IMG/VR virus record: IMGVR_UViG_3300020446_000003
Coordinates: 33,461-97,460 of that record
DNA length: 64,000 nucleotides
Direction: 5' to 3' (one strand)
Source of the DNA: a virus
Under the pieces are notes generated by a model, which worked only from the letters and a program-made list of their open reading frames with translations, was not told the origin of the DNA and ran no database searches. The position numbers and the translations under genes are program-made. This document shows positions 35,662 through 44,954 of this stretch, piece by piece; positions within the stretch are counted from its first letter, which is position 1, and the number at the start of each line of letters is the position of its first letter.

Positions 35662-36045
35662 ATGGCAGATGTAAGATATATAAATATTGATTTCCCTTTT
35701 AGAAATAGTGAAAAGGGTTTTTATTTTAAATTAAACCAAACTGATAAAGATGCAATTAAAGCAGATTTATTACATCTTTTATTAACTAATAAAGGCGAAA
35801 GACTATATATGCCTGATTTCGGTAGTGATTTGAAGAAGTTTATATTTCAACCTAACGATAATATTACACATAGTGAAATTAAAGATAACTTAAATGAAAC
35901 AATAAAAAGATACATTCCCAATTTAGTGGTGGATAGTATAGATTTTAAGAAAAATGAAATAGAAGAATTAATAATAGTAGAATTAAAATATACGGTAATT
36001 GATGGTACTTTCGCATCTTCCGATATTTTAGAGATAACACTTTAA
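35662..36045 (+). CDS. gp25: Baseplate wedge protein gp25-like
   Basis: Encodes 127 residues of the gp25/GpW lysozyme-like baseplate family, similar in length to T4 gp25 (132). Typical pieces are DIRYINIDFPF-type start, DKDAIKADLLHLLLTNKGER, LYMPDFGSDLKKFIFQP and the beta hairpin VELKYTVIDG. It forms part of the wedge inner ring that starts sheath assembly. The next gene, gp6, follows after two bases, the same order as in T4. Confidence 0.93.
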   Translation: MADVRYINIDFPFRNSEKGFYFKLNQTDKDAIKADLLHLLLTNKGERLYMPDFGSDLKKFIFQPNDNITHSEIKDNLNETIKRYIPNLVVDSIDFKKNEIEELIIVELKYTVIDGTFASSDILEITL

Positions 36046-36047
36046 TT

Positions 36048-37871
36048 ATGAAAAAGAAAGTAAATTATAATAGTAGAAATTTTGCTGAAGTAAGGGCAGA
36101 ATTAATTGGTTTCATCCAACAATATTATCCTGAAGTGTTTTCAGATTTTAATGATGCATCAGTTGGTATGATGTTATTAGAACTAAATGCTGCAGTGGGA
36201 GATATGTTATCTTTCCATACGGATAGAATGTTCAATGAAACACAAATAAACTACGCACAAGAAAGATCTTCTTTATTAGAATTAGCAAGAACTTTTGGTT
36301 TAAAAATACCTGGAAACAGACCTAGTATAACTATTGCTAATTTATCTGTTACAGTACCAGTAGATGAACAAGATGGTGATAGACCTGATTATAATTATGC
36401 ACCTATTCTTTTAAAAGGTACACAAGTTACCGGAGCGGGTAAAGTATTTGAATTACCTATGGATTTAGACTTTTCATCTCCATTTAGTAGTAGTGGTATA
36501 CCTAATAGAACGGTAATACCAAAGTTTAATGAATCAGGAGGTGTAGATAATTATGAATTAACTAAACAAGCATTAGTTATCAACGGAATTACTAAAGAAT
36601 ATAAAAGAGTTATTTCTAGACCCGATTATAAACCTTTCTTTGAGGTAATATTACCTGAAGATAACGTTCTTTCTATTGAAAATATTATTACATTAGAAGG
36701 TACTAATTTAACTACACCACCAACACTTAAAGAATATAGTGACTTTAATAATAATTATTATGAAGTAAGTGCACTGGCGGAAGCCGAAAAGTTTATAGAA
36801 GATCCTAATACACCAACTACAACCGAAGGTATTTTACCGGGAAGATGGAAAAATATACCTCAAAGATTTATAACGGAATATACTGATAATGGATTTTGTA
36901 AAATAACTTTTGGTGGTGGTGAAATAGATACGTCAGAATTAAATGATTTTATTGGTTGTAGAGGACAAATAAATGAAATAGGTAATTTTGTTAATAATGA
37001 TTCATTAGGTGTAATACCAGTACCTGGTAGGACTATGTACATTAAATATAGAATTGGTGGGGGCGCTGATAGTAATATCGGACCCAATGTATTAAAAGGA
37101 TTGGGTGATGTTTTTATGATTACACCCGGAGAGGATGCAACAATTAATTTAAACGTAAGAAATAGTTTAACATCTAATAACCCAATACCTGCAATTGGTG
37201 GAAAAGAACAACCTTCGTTAAACGAAATAAGACAATTAGTTAAATACAATTTTGCGGCACAAAATAGGTGTGTCACAATAAAAGATTATTTATCAAGAAT
37301 AAGTTTAATGCCAGGTAAATTTGGTATTCCATTTAGAACTGGAGTATGGGAACAAAGAAATAAAGTCAATGTAACTATATTAGCATTAAATGAAAATAGT
37401 CAATTAACTAACCAATCTACTGACACATTAAAAGAAAATATTGCGGAATACCTATCAAATTATAGAATGTTAAATGACTATGTTACAATCAAAGATGGTA
37501 GAATTATAAATCTTTCTTTTGAAATATCTTTATTTACTGATAAAACTACTTCTAAAGGTGAAATTATGTCTGACGTAATAGAATCGGTAGAAGAATATTT
37601 TGATATTAATAATTGGGAAATGGGACAGAACGTTTATTTAGCACAATTAATAGAAAATATTAATAATGTTGGTGGAGTACTTAATGTTACTGACATTAAA
37701 ATATTTAATAAAGTAGGTGGGGAGTATTCGTTAAATGAAATATCCCAACCTTATTCTGATGATGCAAGTAAACAAATAGATATTTCAGATGATTATACAT
37801 TATTTGGTGAACCTGATGCAATGTTTGAGATTAAATTCCCAAATAGAGATATAAAAGTAAGGTTTAAATAG
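36048..37871 (+). CDS. gp6: Baseplate wedge protein gp6-like (gpJ family)
   Basis: Encodes 607 residues. The N-terminus has the gp6/gpJ signature: RAELIGFIQQYYPEVFSDF, NDASVGMMLLELNAAVGDML, SFHTDRMFNETQ, with residues ERSSLLELARTFGLKIPG. The C-terminal half has the segments NEIRQLVKYNFAAQNRCVTI and KDYLSRISLMPGKFG typical of the wedge-dimer part. gp6 builds the continuous ring that connects wedges in the baseplate. Length is near T4 gp6 (660). Confidence 0.92.
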   Translation: MKKKVNYNSRNFAEVRAELIGFIQQYYPEVFSDFNDASVGMMLLELNAAVGDMLSFHTDRMFNETQINYAQERSSLLELARTFGLKIPGNRPSITIANLSVTVPVDEQDGDRPDYNYAPILLKGTQVTGAGKVFELPMDLDFSSPFSSSGIPNRTVIPKFNESGGVDNYELTKQALVINGITKEYKRVISRPDYKPFFEVILPEDNVLSIENIITLEGTNLTTPPTLKEYSDFNNNYYEVSALAEAEKFIEDPNTPTTTEGILPGRWKNIPQRFITEYTDNGFCKITFGGGEIDTSELNDFIGCRGQINEIGNFVNNDSLGVIPVPGRTMYIKYRIGGGADSNIGPNVLKGLGDVFMITPGEDATINLNVRNSLTSNNPIPAIGGKEQPSLNEIRQLVKYNFAAQNRCVTIKDYLSRISLMPGKFGIPFRTGVWEQRNKVNVTILALNENSQLTNQSTDTLKENIAEYLSNYRMLNDYVTIKDGRIINLSFEISLFTDKTTSKGEIMSDVIESVEEYFDINNWEMGQNVYLAQLIENINNVGGVLNVTDIKIFNKVGGEYSLNEISQPYSDDASKQIDISDDYTLFGEPDAMFEIKFPNRDIKVRFK

Positions 37872-37916
37872 TTACTTTTTTACTATTATGAATTAGTTTT
37901 AAAAAAAATAGAAATT

Positions 37917-38324
37917 ATGGGATGTAACACATGTAAACAAAAAAACGAAGCTTATGATAATTCAAACGGAACTGAAATAAAATTAGTTCCTGATAAAGTT
38001 GCTAATGGACAATTCAATGAGATGAATATACTTTTAAAATTAACTACTGTTGTAGTTATAATTGCCGCTTTACCATTTATCCTTTGTGCACTCAGTTTAC
38101 AATTAATTTTTACTATGTTTACTCCAGTATGGTTTGACAGAATGAGAAGTAAATGGTCAACTTATTGGAGAAGTAAGATGAAAAAAACACAAGAAAATAT
38201 TAATGTAAAGAAAAGTAACGCACAAAAGAAAAAAAGAGAAAAAGAGTTTGAAAATACACCCACTTATACTGCAGAAATGTTTGAGGGAGTAGGTGTTGTA
38301 GAAAATAACGAAGAAAATGAATAA
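37917..38324 (+). CDS. Small membrane protein of unknown function in the wedge operon
   Basis: Encodes 135 residues. An N-terminal CxxC (MGCNTCKQK) is followed by a long hydrophobic segment at residues about 36-73 (KLTTVVVIIAALPFILCALS, then LQLIFTMF), enough for one long or two short membrane helices, then a very basic tail (WRSKMKKTQENINVKKSNA) and an acidic end. A membrane protein between gp6 and another baseplate gene is unusual. It could anchor baseplate assembly at the membrane or be an unrelated cargo gene. No family recognised. Confidence 0.65.
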   Translation: MGCNTCKQKNEAYDNSNGTEIKLVPDKVANGQFNEMNILLKLTTVVVIIAALPFILCALSLQLIFTMFTPVWFDRMRSKWSTYWRSKMKKTQENINVKKSNAQKKKREKEFENTPTYTAEMFEGVGVVENNEENE

Positions 38325-38332
38325 AAATAATT

Positions 38333-41300
38333 ATGTCGAAATCTGTTCGTATAAGAACAACACCAAATGGAGAGGATAAATATGTTAAAGTCGAACTTAA
38401 ACAAGATTTTGACTTATTAGAGATTCTAAGTTTAAAAATAAAACAATCTGATGTTTATGGAAACTTCTGTTCTAATCATGGAGTTGTTGCGGGTAGAGTA
38501 ATTATTAATAATGGTTTTGGTGTACCAAACGTAAAAGTATCTATATTTATACCAAGAAATTCAGATAACCCTATTGTAGAACAATTATACCCTTACGATA
38601 GTCCTACACCGGATAAAAAAAATGTTAATGGAATAAGATATAATTTATTACCTGATACACAACAAAAATTAAGTCACACACCAGTAGGAACTTTTCCTGA
38701 TAAAATTAGTATTTTAGATGATAAAACTAATTTAGAGATTTATGAGAGGTATTATAAATATACTACCACTACTAATGAATCTGGTGATTTTATATTATTT
38801 GGTGTTCCCACAGGAAATCAAATACTTCATTATGATATGGATGTCAGTGATATTGGTTTTATTTCTGCGAGACCTTATGAATTAATCGAACAAGGTATAC
38901 CTAAAGAACAATTTCAATCCCCTTTTAAATATAAAAGTAGTAGAAATTTAGATAGTTTAACTCAAATAGTTAGTGCAAATATAAACATTCAAGTAGAACC
39001 TTTTTGGTGTGATAGTTTAAGTACGGGAAGAGTATTAGGTATTACAAGAAAAGATATAAGTATTGATTCTTTAGAATTGATACCTACCGCAATGTTTTTT
39101 GGTAGTGTTATATCTGATGATGAAAAAGATTCGGTAAATAAAAATTGTCGCCCTCGTAAGAAAATGGGTCAGATGGATGAAATGATTACGGGTGAAGGGC
39201 AAGTAGAGGCAGTATATAGAACAATTGACGGTGACATAGAAAAGTATGATGTTCCAGAAGATGCTATAGATGAAAATGGTACTTTTGCAATGCAATTACC
39301 GATGAATTTAAGAAAAGTAGTAACCGATGAGTTTGGTAATTTAGTTCCTAGTCCTGATGGTATAAAAGGTATTGCAACTGAAGCAGATTTTAGATTTAGA
39401 ATTAGTATGGATGCCACTAGTCAAGATAAGAGACTAAGACAACGAGCGAATTATTTAGTCCCTAATTTAACTGGTAACTATAAATTTGACAATTATGATT
39501 TAGAAGAGATGCAAGAAGAACAACCTTATCAAATCAATCAACAATTATCTACATTTACTCAAAACACACCATATTCTGCGGACACTACTAATCAATATAA
39601 TTATCTTGAGGATTTTTATACTTTAAGATGGAAAAAAGTATATACAGTTAAACAATATATTGGTAGATATCAATCAAACAAAAAAGATAGAAATAGAAAT
39701 TTCATAGGAATAAAGAGGATACTAGATGGGGTTGGTGTTAATAAATTTCCAATTAATAGGTTATTTACTAAAATAAACCCAATATATACTATTTTATGTG
39801 TATTATTACAATTTATTGGTATTGTAGTTGCTTTTATCAATGGGATATTAAATATTATTAATGGTTTAGTTACGGCAATCTGTAATGTTACACTAATTTG
39901 TGGTATTAAATTCGCCTTTTCCGATACTAATTGTAACTTTTCTAACCCATGTATTCCGGATGCGCAATTTATAGTACTTCAATGGTCACCTTCACTATTT
40001 GGTTATACGTTATTTAATTTATGTTTAAAGGGTAAGATATGTTTTAAACGTAAATGTATTTTTGCCGGATTTTTATGTAAAAGATGTGATAATGTATGTG
40101 CACCTAATAATCCTTCACAACAACATAGTTGTATGAAAGATGATAACGGTAATAACATTAATCCTCAAAGTTGTAATTTTTTAAGTAATAAACTATGTAG
40201 AAAATTAAATAAATGTACGGAAATGGTTCCTGCAGCAGGTGAATCAGATCCCGTTACCGGAGAAGAAATATTTTGTTGTAGTAAATGTTGTGGTAAAGTT
40301 AATCTCATTTCTTTAAAATGTCCTGAAGAGACAGGTACCGGTCCTTTTAGACCATCTTGTATAAGAAGTCCTTTTGCGTCCTCTCAATGTAATGACACAT
40401 ATGTTGATTTATTTTCTTGTAAAGAATGTTCGGGGTGGACTACACCACAAATTAGAGATTGGGTGGCTTGTAAGTTAGAGGGTGTGGCTACTTTTTTAAA
40501 TATGTTACAATTTGAGTTTTATAATGATTGGGTTAGTGGTACATTATATTTCCCATTGATAAAGAGAAAGTATAAGGTAAGAAAAAGAAAAAAAGGTAGA
40601 GGTGATGTTAGAAAAGATAAATTTTGTGACTATGATTGTGCACCAGATTACCAACAACCACCAACCTATACTCGTTATAGAATTATAGTTAAAAACAATA
40701 CAGTTAGTAAAGAAGCGGAAATTGAAGTGGGTGGTTGTAAAGCTAAATTAAGAGGAAGTTATAGATATGTAACTAAATGGTATGGGGAATATGTGGCGGG
40801 ACAAAATGCTTCTGCCGCACAAGCATTAGCATTAGCGTCGGCTAAAGAAGAATTGAAATTTGCTGGAAGATTTGTTGATACAGGATATGGATGTACATTA
40901 AGATTTAGTGAACCTGCAGTAGAACAAGCATTACAAAATAATAGTAGAATAACTATTAGAATGAATGATAATAAAACCACTAAAGATTTTCCTGGACCAC
41001 ATGGTAAACCTAAATATATTAAAGTAGAAGATCCAATTACTGGAATAAATGGGTGGGAAAATGTTGGTGGTCATGCACACCATAAGAATAAATGTAATAC
41101 TGTATATAAGGTAGAAAAAGAAGAATATTTTAGGGATAATATAGGATGCTTACCAACCGATGTCAATGATCCATTTAATAATCCAGATGGTAACCCTTTT
41201 GAAAGTCAAGACGGTCCACCTGAAGAAGGTCCATATACAATTAACCCTAATAGTGCTTGCCCACCAAATGGATGTACTTCTCCTTGTAGTTCAGGTGTGC

Positions 41301-42934
41301 AAGGTTGTACCAATCAATGTAAATGTTATGGACATGAACCATATAACGATAGAAATATAAAACATGGTATAGTAAAATATCAAGATGGTAATATATATTA
41401 TGCATCAATAATTAAAAAAGGTGATCCAGCATTTAATGAAACAACCAATGGAGAATTTTATAAAGCAAACTTAATGTTCCCAACAGATTTAGTTGAAATG
41501 GGTAGTTCAGTTAATTGTGATATAGATGATGTACCTTTTATTATTGGAGAATTAGAACCTACCACATCTAAAGTTAGTGAAGAAGGTATGAAATATAAAA
41601 TGACTGGTACAAATCCTAAAACAGTAACAGAAGTAGAAGATAAAGATGGTGTAGTTAATCTTAGAGCATATGTTTCTTTTGGTTGTGCAAAAATTAATTG
41701 TTTAAATACCACTGCGGGTGTTGTACAATCACAAATAGGTGTTGATTTAATTGATGATAATGATTTAGGGATGGAAATACAACCTTGTTTCACATATTAT
41801 GATCATGACGATCAAATTAGAGACTATTTCTGTAGAAGATTTAGTACTTATAGAGATAATGATTTAAATGTAAATTATATGAGACCTGGTTCTAATGAAT
41901 TTGATAATTTATATGAAACATACCCAACAGTCACATTAGCTAGTAATACACAATTTATTATAGATAATATAATTTATCCCGAAACTATTAATGATGGTGA
42001 TGAATTTATTACAGGTGATAGGTGTGGTTTAAAAAATAATGGACAATATTTTTATGGGGCAGGGTGGAATGGTAATACACCGGATACTTTACTTAAATTC
42101 CCTACAGAATCAGACATTGATAATAAAAATATACCTAATAAATTTGGGGTTATGTATAGTACATCTCAAACACCATATTATCATTATTTTGGTTTAGTAC
42201 CAGGAAAAACTGCATTACACCGCTTAGTTTCATTATTTTTCGCAGATATTATAAGTGAAGTAACTTTACAAGGTTTAGGTAATAATGAAGACGCAGCACA
42301 AAACACATATAACCAACCTAATTTTAGGAATATAGAACAAAATAAATTTACTGTATTAAGAAGTTGTTTGGGAGAGGCACAAATTGCAAGTGCTACTGAA
42401 ACAAGTGCAGCTAATGATGTTGCTATTGTGGTTGGTAATACAATAGTAAATAAAGGTATTGGTGCAGGTGGGGGGGTAAGTACACCTGCACCCCCAATAA
42501 CTGACTATACTGTAAATGGTATTACTACTGTAGGTAATACAAATGTCTATTCTACTAACCAAACTAATAATGTAGGACAAATAAGTCCTACTACTATTAC
42601 TGTTACTTCTGTACCTGCCCAATTAAAAATAGAAATATTTGGTGGATCAACTCCATCTTCTGGACCGTCAATGGGTGGTGGGACATTTAATATTTATGAT
42701 AATGGAACAACTAATCCTGTGTCTACTAGTGTTATTTCACAGTATGGAGAAACTTCTTCATTAGGTGCAGGAGGTCAAGCTATTACTAATGACGGAACTA
42801 ATCAATCGGTAGTTGCAAATGAAAATGAAACAATAACTTATTCTTTTAGTATTTTACAAATAGGTACGTATAATGTTTATATGGCTTATTCTTCTTTAGG
42901 AAATAATAATGATGGTTTTATGAAAATAAGTTAG
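38333..42934 (+). CDS. Giant cysteine-rich baseplate/tail protein with hydrophobic segment
   Basis: Encodes 1533 residues. The N-terminal 160 residues contain a prealbumin/carboxypeptidase-regulatory-like beta module (GVVAGRVIINNGFGVPNVKV, then YTTTTNESGDFILFGVPTG). Residues about 483-525 are strongly hydrophobic (YTILCVLLQFIGIVVAFING). About 26 cysteines follow in residues 518-770, in CxxC and CC pairs (CKRCDNVC, CCSKCCGK, CKEC). A very basic stretch (KRKYKVRKRKKGRGDVRK) precedes a further beta part. The last 150 residues, after a Gly/Pro linker (GAGGGVSTPAPP), are a separate beta-sandwich. It lies after gp6 where T4 has gp7, so a wedge role is likely. A G7 tract hairpin lies in the linker. 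Confidence 0.65.
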   Translation: MSKSVRIRTTPNGEDKYVKVELKQDFDLLEILSLKIKQSDVYGNFCSNHGVVAGRVIINNGFGVPNVKVSIFIPRNSDNPIVEQLYPYDSPTPDKKNVNGIRYNLLPDTQQKLSHTPVGTFPDKISILDDKTNLEIYERYYKYTTTTNESGDFILFGVPTGNQILHYDMDVSDIGFISARPYELIEQGIPKEQFQSPFKYKSSRNLDSLTQIVSANINIQVEPFWCDSLSTGRVLGITRKDISIDSLELIPTAMFFGSVISDDEKDSVNKNCRPRKKMGQMDEMITGEGQVEAVYRTIDGDIEKYDVPEDAIDENGTFAMQLPMNLRKVVTDEFGNLVPSPDGIKGIATEADFRFRISMDATSQDKRLRQRANYLVPNLTGNYKFDNYDLEEMQEEQPYQINQQLSTFTQNTPYSADTTNQYNYLEDFYTLRWKKVYTVKQYIGRYQSNKKDRNRNFIGIKRILDGVGVNKFPINRLFTKINPIYTILCVLLQFIGIVVAFINGILNIINGLVTAICNVTLICGIKFAFSDTNCNFSNPCIPDAQFIVLQWSPSLFGYTLFNLCLKGKICFKRKCIFAGFLCKRCDNVCAPNNPSQQHSCMKDDNGNNINPQSCNFLSNKLCRKLNKCTEMVPAAGESDPVTGEEIFCCSKCCGKVNLISLKCPEETGTGPFRPSCIRSPFASSQCNDTYVDLFSCKECSGWTTPQIRDWVACKLEGVATFLNMLQFEFYNDWVSGTLYFPLIKRKYKVRKRKKGRGDVRKDKFCDYDCAPDYQQPPTYTRYRIIVKNNTVSKEAEIEVGGCKAKLRGSYRYVTKWYGEYVAGQNASAAQALALASAKEELKFAGRFVDTGYGCTLRFSEPAVEQALQNNSRITIRMNDNKTTKDFPGPHGKPKYIKVEDPITGINGWENVGGHAHHKNKCNTVYKVEKEEYFRDNIGCLPTDVNDPFNNPDGNPFESQDGPPEEGPYTINPNSACPPNGCTSPCSSGVQGCTNQCKCYGHEPYNDRNIKHGIVKYQDGNIYYASIIKKGDPAFNETTNGEFYKANLMFPTDLVEMGSSVNCDIDDVPFIIGELEPTTSKVSEEGMKYKMTGTNPKTVTEVEDKDGVVNLRAYVSFGCAKINCLNTTAGVVQSQIGVDLIDDNDLGMEIQPCFTYYDHDDQIRDYFCRRFSTYRDNDLNVNYMRPGSNEFDNLYETYPTVTLASNTQFIIDNIIYPETINDGDEFITGDRCGLKNNGQYFYGAGWNGNTPDTLLKFPTESDIDNKNIPNKFGVMYSTSQTPYYHYFGLVPGKTALHRLVSLFFADIISEVTLQGLGNNEDAAQNTYNQPNFRNIEQNKFTVLRSCLGEAQIASATETSAANDVAIVVGNTIVNKGIGAGGGVSTPAPPITDYTVNGITTVGNTNVYSTNQTNNVGQISPTTITVTSVPAQLKIEIFGGSTPSSGPSMGGGTFNIYDNGTTNPVSTSVISQYGETSSLGAGGQAITNDGTNQSVVANENETITYSFSILQIGTYNVYMAYSSLGNNNDGFMKIS
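42461..42492 (+). repeat. GC-rich hairpin with G7 tract at linker before C-terminal domain
   Basis: GGTGCAGGTG (42461-42470) and CACCTGCACC (42483-42492) are perfect 10-bp arms with loop GGGGGGTAAGTA. The G-run covers 42470-42476. It lies inside the 1533-residue gene, in frame as Gly-Ala-Gly-Gly-Gly. It is the most GC-dense spot I noticed in the window. Confidence 0.8.
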
Positions 42935-42937
42935 AAA

Positions 42938-42945
42938 ATATTTAT
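42938..42945 (+). promoter_or_regulatory. Late-type promoter element abutting the start codon
   Basis: AAAATATTTATAAGT; core ATATTTAT ends five bases before the ATG at 42951. Near-leaderless start. Confidence 0.45.
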
Positions 42946-42950
42946 AAGTA

Positions 42951-44954
42951 ATGGATGAAAAATTTAAAATATTATTAAATAAAGAAAAATCAGTTAGATC
43001 GGTAAATGTAACTTCACATGTTCCTTTAAATTTAGAGAATAGTAATAAAATTATACCACTAAGTAATGAAGAAACAATAGTTAATAGTTACGAACAATTC
43101 GAAAAAGAAAGAAGAGAGTGTAATAAATATAGATTTTATGGTACATTAAATACTATGGCTAGTAATAGTTTATATAATGAAAATGTAAGGTTAGTTGATG
43201 AAACTCTACCAAATAGTATTACACCTAATATATCTAGTAAAATAATACCTGCCAACAGTATCTTTGTTAATGATGGGTGGTATGGTTATTATGAACCACC
43301 TGACACTGATGAAGCACAAATTCAAAATGACAATGAATCTTCCACGTGTCAGTTTAAAACTTTTGATCCTGGTTACAATAGATTATTAATGATTGATGAT
43401 GATGGTAAACAAAACTATTTATTAAAAATTACTTATCCATTTGATACAAGAGATATTAATTTAGTAGAAAATAATAATGGTATTTCTTTAAAAGATGGAA
43501 TTCAAATTATTGAAAAAGGAACTGTTAAAATTAATAATAGAAGTTATGTTTATTTTAAGACACCAATTAATCATGGATTAAATGCTGAAGACGAAATTAA
43601 ACTATATAATTTTGTAGATAATACTAATAATGGTTTATATTTAGATGAAAGAAATTTTATTGTAACTAAGTTAGGGGATCAACAAAATAGTAATTTAAAT
43701 AGAATATTTGTGATAGATATTAATCCTGCAGATATAGACTTTAATTTAGGTACATCTACGATAAAAAGAGTGGTAGATGACATAGAATCTGAATACTATG
43801 TAAGAAGATTAAAATCGTTAACAGAAGTGGAAAAAGATTACGATATATATCCTGCAGCATATGGAGTTAATTATTTTGATGATAGAAAAGCAGGTTTTTA
43901 TTTTAAAAAAGATATAGATGTTGAAGGGTTGAGAGATAATTTAGGTAGACCATTAAGTGAGTTATTTTTTACTATTGTTAAAAATGATAATGACAGTGAT
44001 TATTCTTCTATTAATAATGTTTATTGGAGAGACAAACAAAAAAATTTACCAGATGACATAAAAAATAGATTTTGGATGCCTATTGCTGCCGGATATGAAA
44101 CCGAACAAAATGTTAACGTTAATTACAATATAAGGGCATTTAGTTCTAATTATCCAAATGGGGATCCTAATTACCCACAAGTTTATTTTACTAATATAGA
44201 TGAAAGTAATGAGATATTTGATAACGATATTGTAGAATATAATGAAAGTCTATTGAAAGAAATTTCATTAGAAAATATATTTCACCGAATAAATACGGTT
44301 TATAGACAAAATTTAAACTTAATAGATTCTGAAAAAGTAGATAAAAGAGAAGGTTATATTTATAATCCTCATACTCCTATAATAATTAGGGAATTTTCCG
44401 ATTATATTGAGGAGGGTGATACACAAAATACTTTAAATATTCCAGATTATTCACACTTAAAATTTTCTGCACATACTGAGAGTTTACCTACAGGTATTTT
44501 AAAAACACGACCTTTAACAAAAGAATCTAAAGTTTATAGATGGAGAGATTTTTTAGAAATTGGATTTATAGATGGTAATGGTAGGGGTGTGGACTATCCT
44601 TTTGAAAGTGGTGCACATTATTTATATTTAGAAAATACTTTTTACTTATATAGACAAGATCCTCCCTGTATAGTTAACTTTACTGTACAAGATGTAAACT
44701 TACCTTCAGAAAAAGATAAATTTTTATCTTTAGTTGGTGAGCCCACTTTCTTTGATTATGAAGTAGAAGATTTAATAAGTATTTTACCGGGCGGTGCACC
44801 AGTTAATTTATTAGATCCTAATCTTTCACCTACTACAGTAGATATAAGATTTATAACCTACTCTGGAGAATATGAGTTAGGTGAGAGAGACACACCAGGA
44901 GGATGTGTAGATTATTCATCATTACAAAATCAAAACATTACTGATGACTGTTAA
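42951..44954 (+). CDS. Structural protein of baseplate/fibre cluster, unrecognised
   Basis: Encodes 667 residues, mostly beta with many Asn, Tyr and Asp. Noticeable segments are YRFYGTLNTMASNSLYNENV, VYFKTPINHGLNAEDEIKLY (a small beta domain), FYFKKDIDVEGLRDNLGRPL with ELFFTIVKN, and RFWMPIAAGYETEQNVNVNY. No signal peptide or catalytic motif. The tight gene order (11-base overlap with the next gene) and position after the gp7-like slot suggest a baseplate wedge or fibre-attachment protein. I do not recognise the family. Confidence 0.65.
   Translation: MDEKFKILLNKEKSVRSVNVTSHVPLNLENSNKIIPLSNEETIVNSYEQFEKERRECNKYRFYGTLNTMASNSLYNENVRLVDETLPNSITPNISSKIIPANSIFVNDGWYGYYEPPDTDEAQIQNDNESSTCQFKTFDPGYNRLLMIDDDGKQNYLLKITYPFDTRDINLVENNNGISLKDGIQIIEKGTVKINNRSYVYFKTPINHGLNAEDEIKLYNFVDNTNNGLYLDERNFIVTKLGDQQNSNLNRIFVIDINPADIDFNLGTSTIKRVVDDIESEYYVRRLKSLTEVEKDYDIYPAAYGVNYFDDRKAGFYFKKDIDVEGLRDNLGRPLSELFFTIVKNDNDSDYSSINNVYWRDKQKNLPDDIKNRFWMPIAAGYETEQNVNVNYNIRAFSSNYPNGDPNYPQVYFTNIDESNEIFDNDIVEYNESLLKEISLENIFHRINTVYRQNLNLIDSEKVDKREGYIYNPHTPIIIREFSDYIEEGDTQNTLNIPDYSHLKFSAHTESLPTGILKTRPLTKESKVYRWRDFLEIGFIDGNGRGVDYPFESGAHYLYLENTFYLYRQDPPCIVNFTVQDVNLPSEKDKFLSLVGEPTFFDYEVEDLISILPGGAPVNLLDPNLSPTTVDIRFITYSGEYELGERDTPGGCVDYSSLQNQNITDDC

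Noticed and set aside
42300-42492. Diversity-generating retroelement target: GC-rich inverted repeat near the end of a long tail gene
   Set aside because: No reverse transcriptase, no template-like repeat of the upstream sequence and no adenine-biased pattern could be seen in the window.
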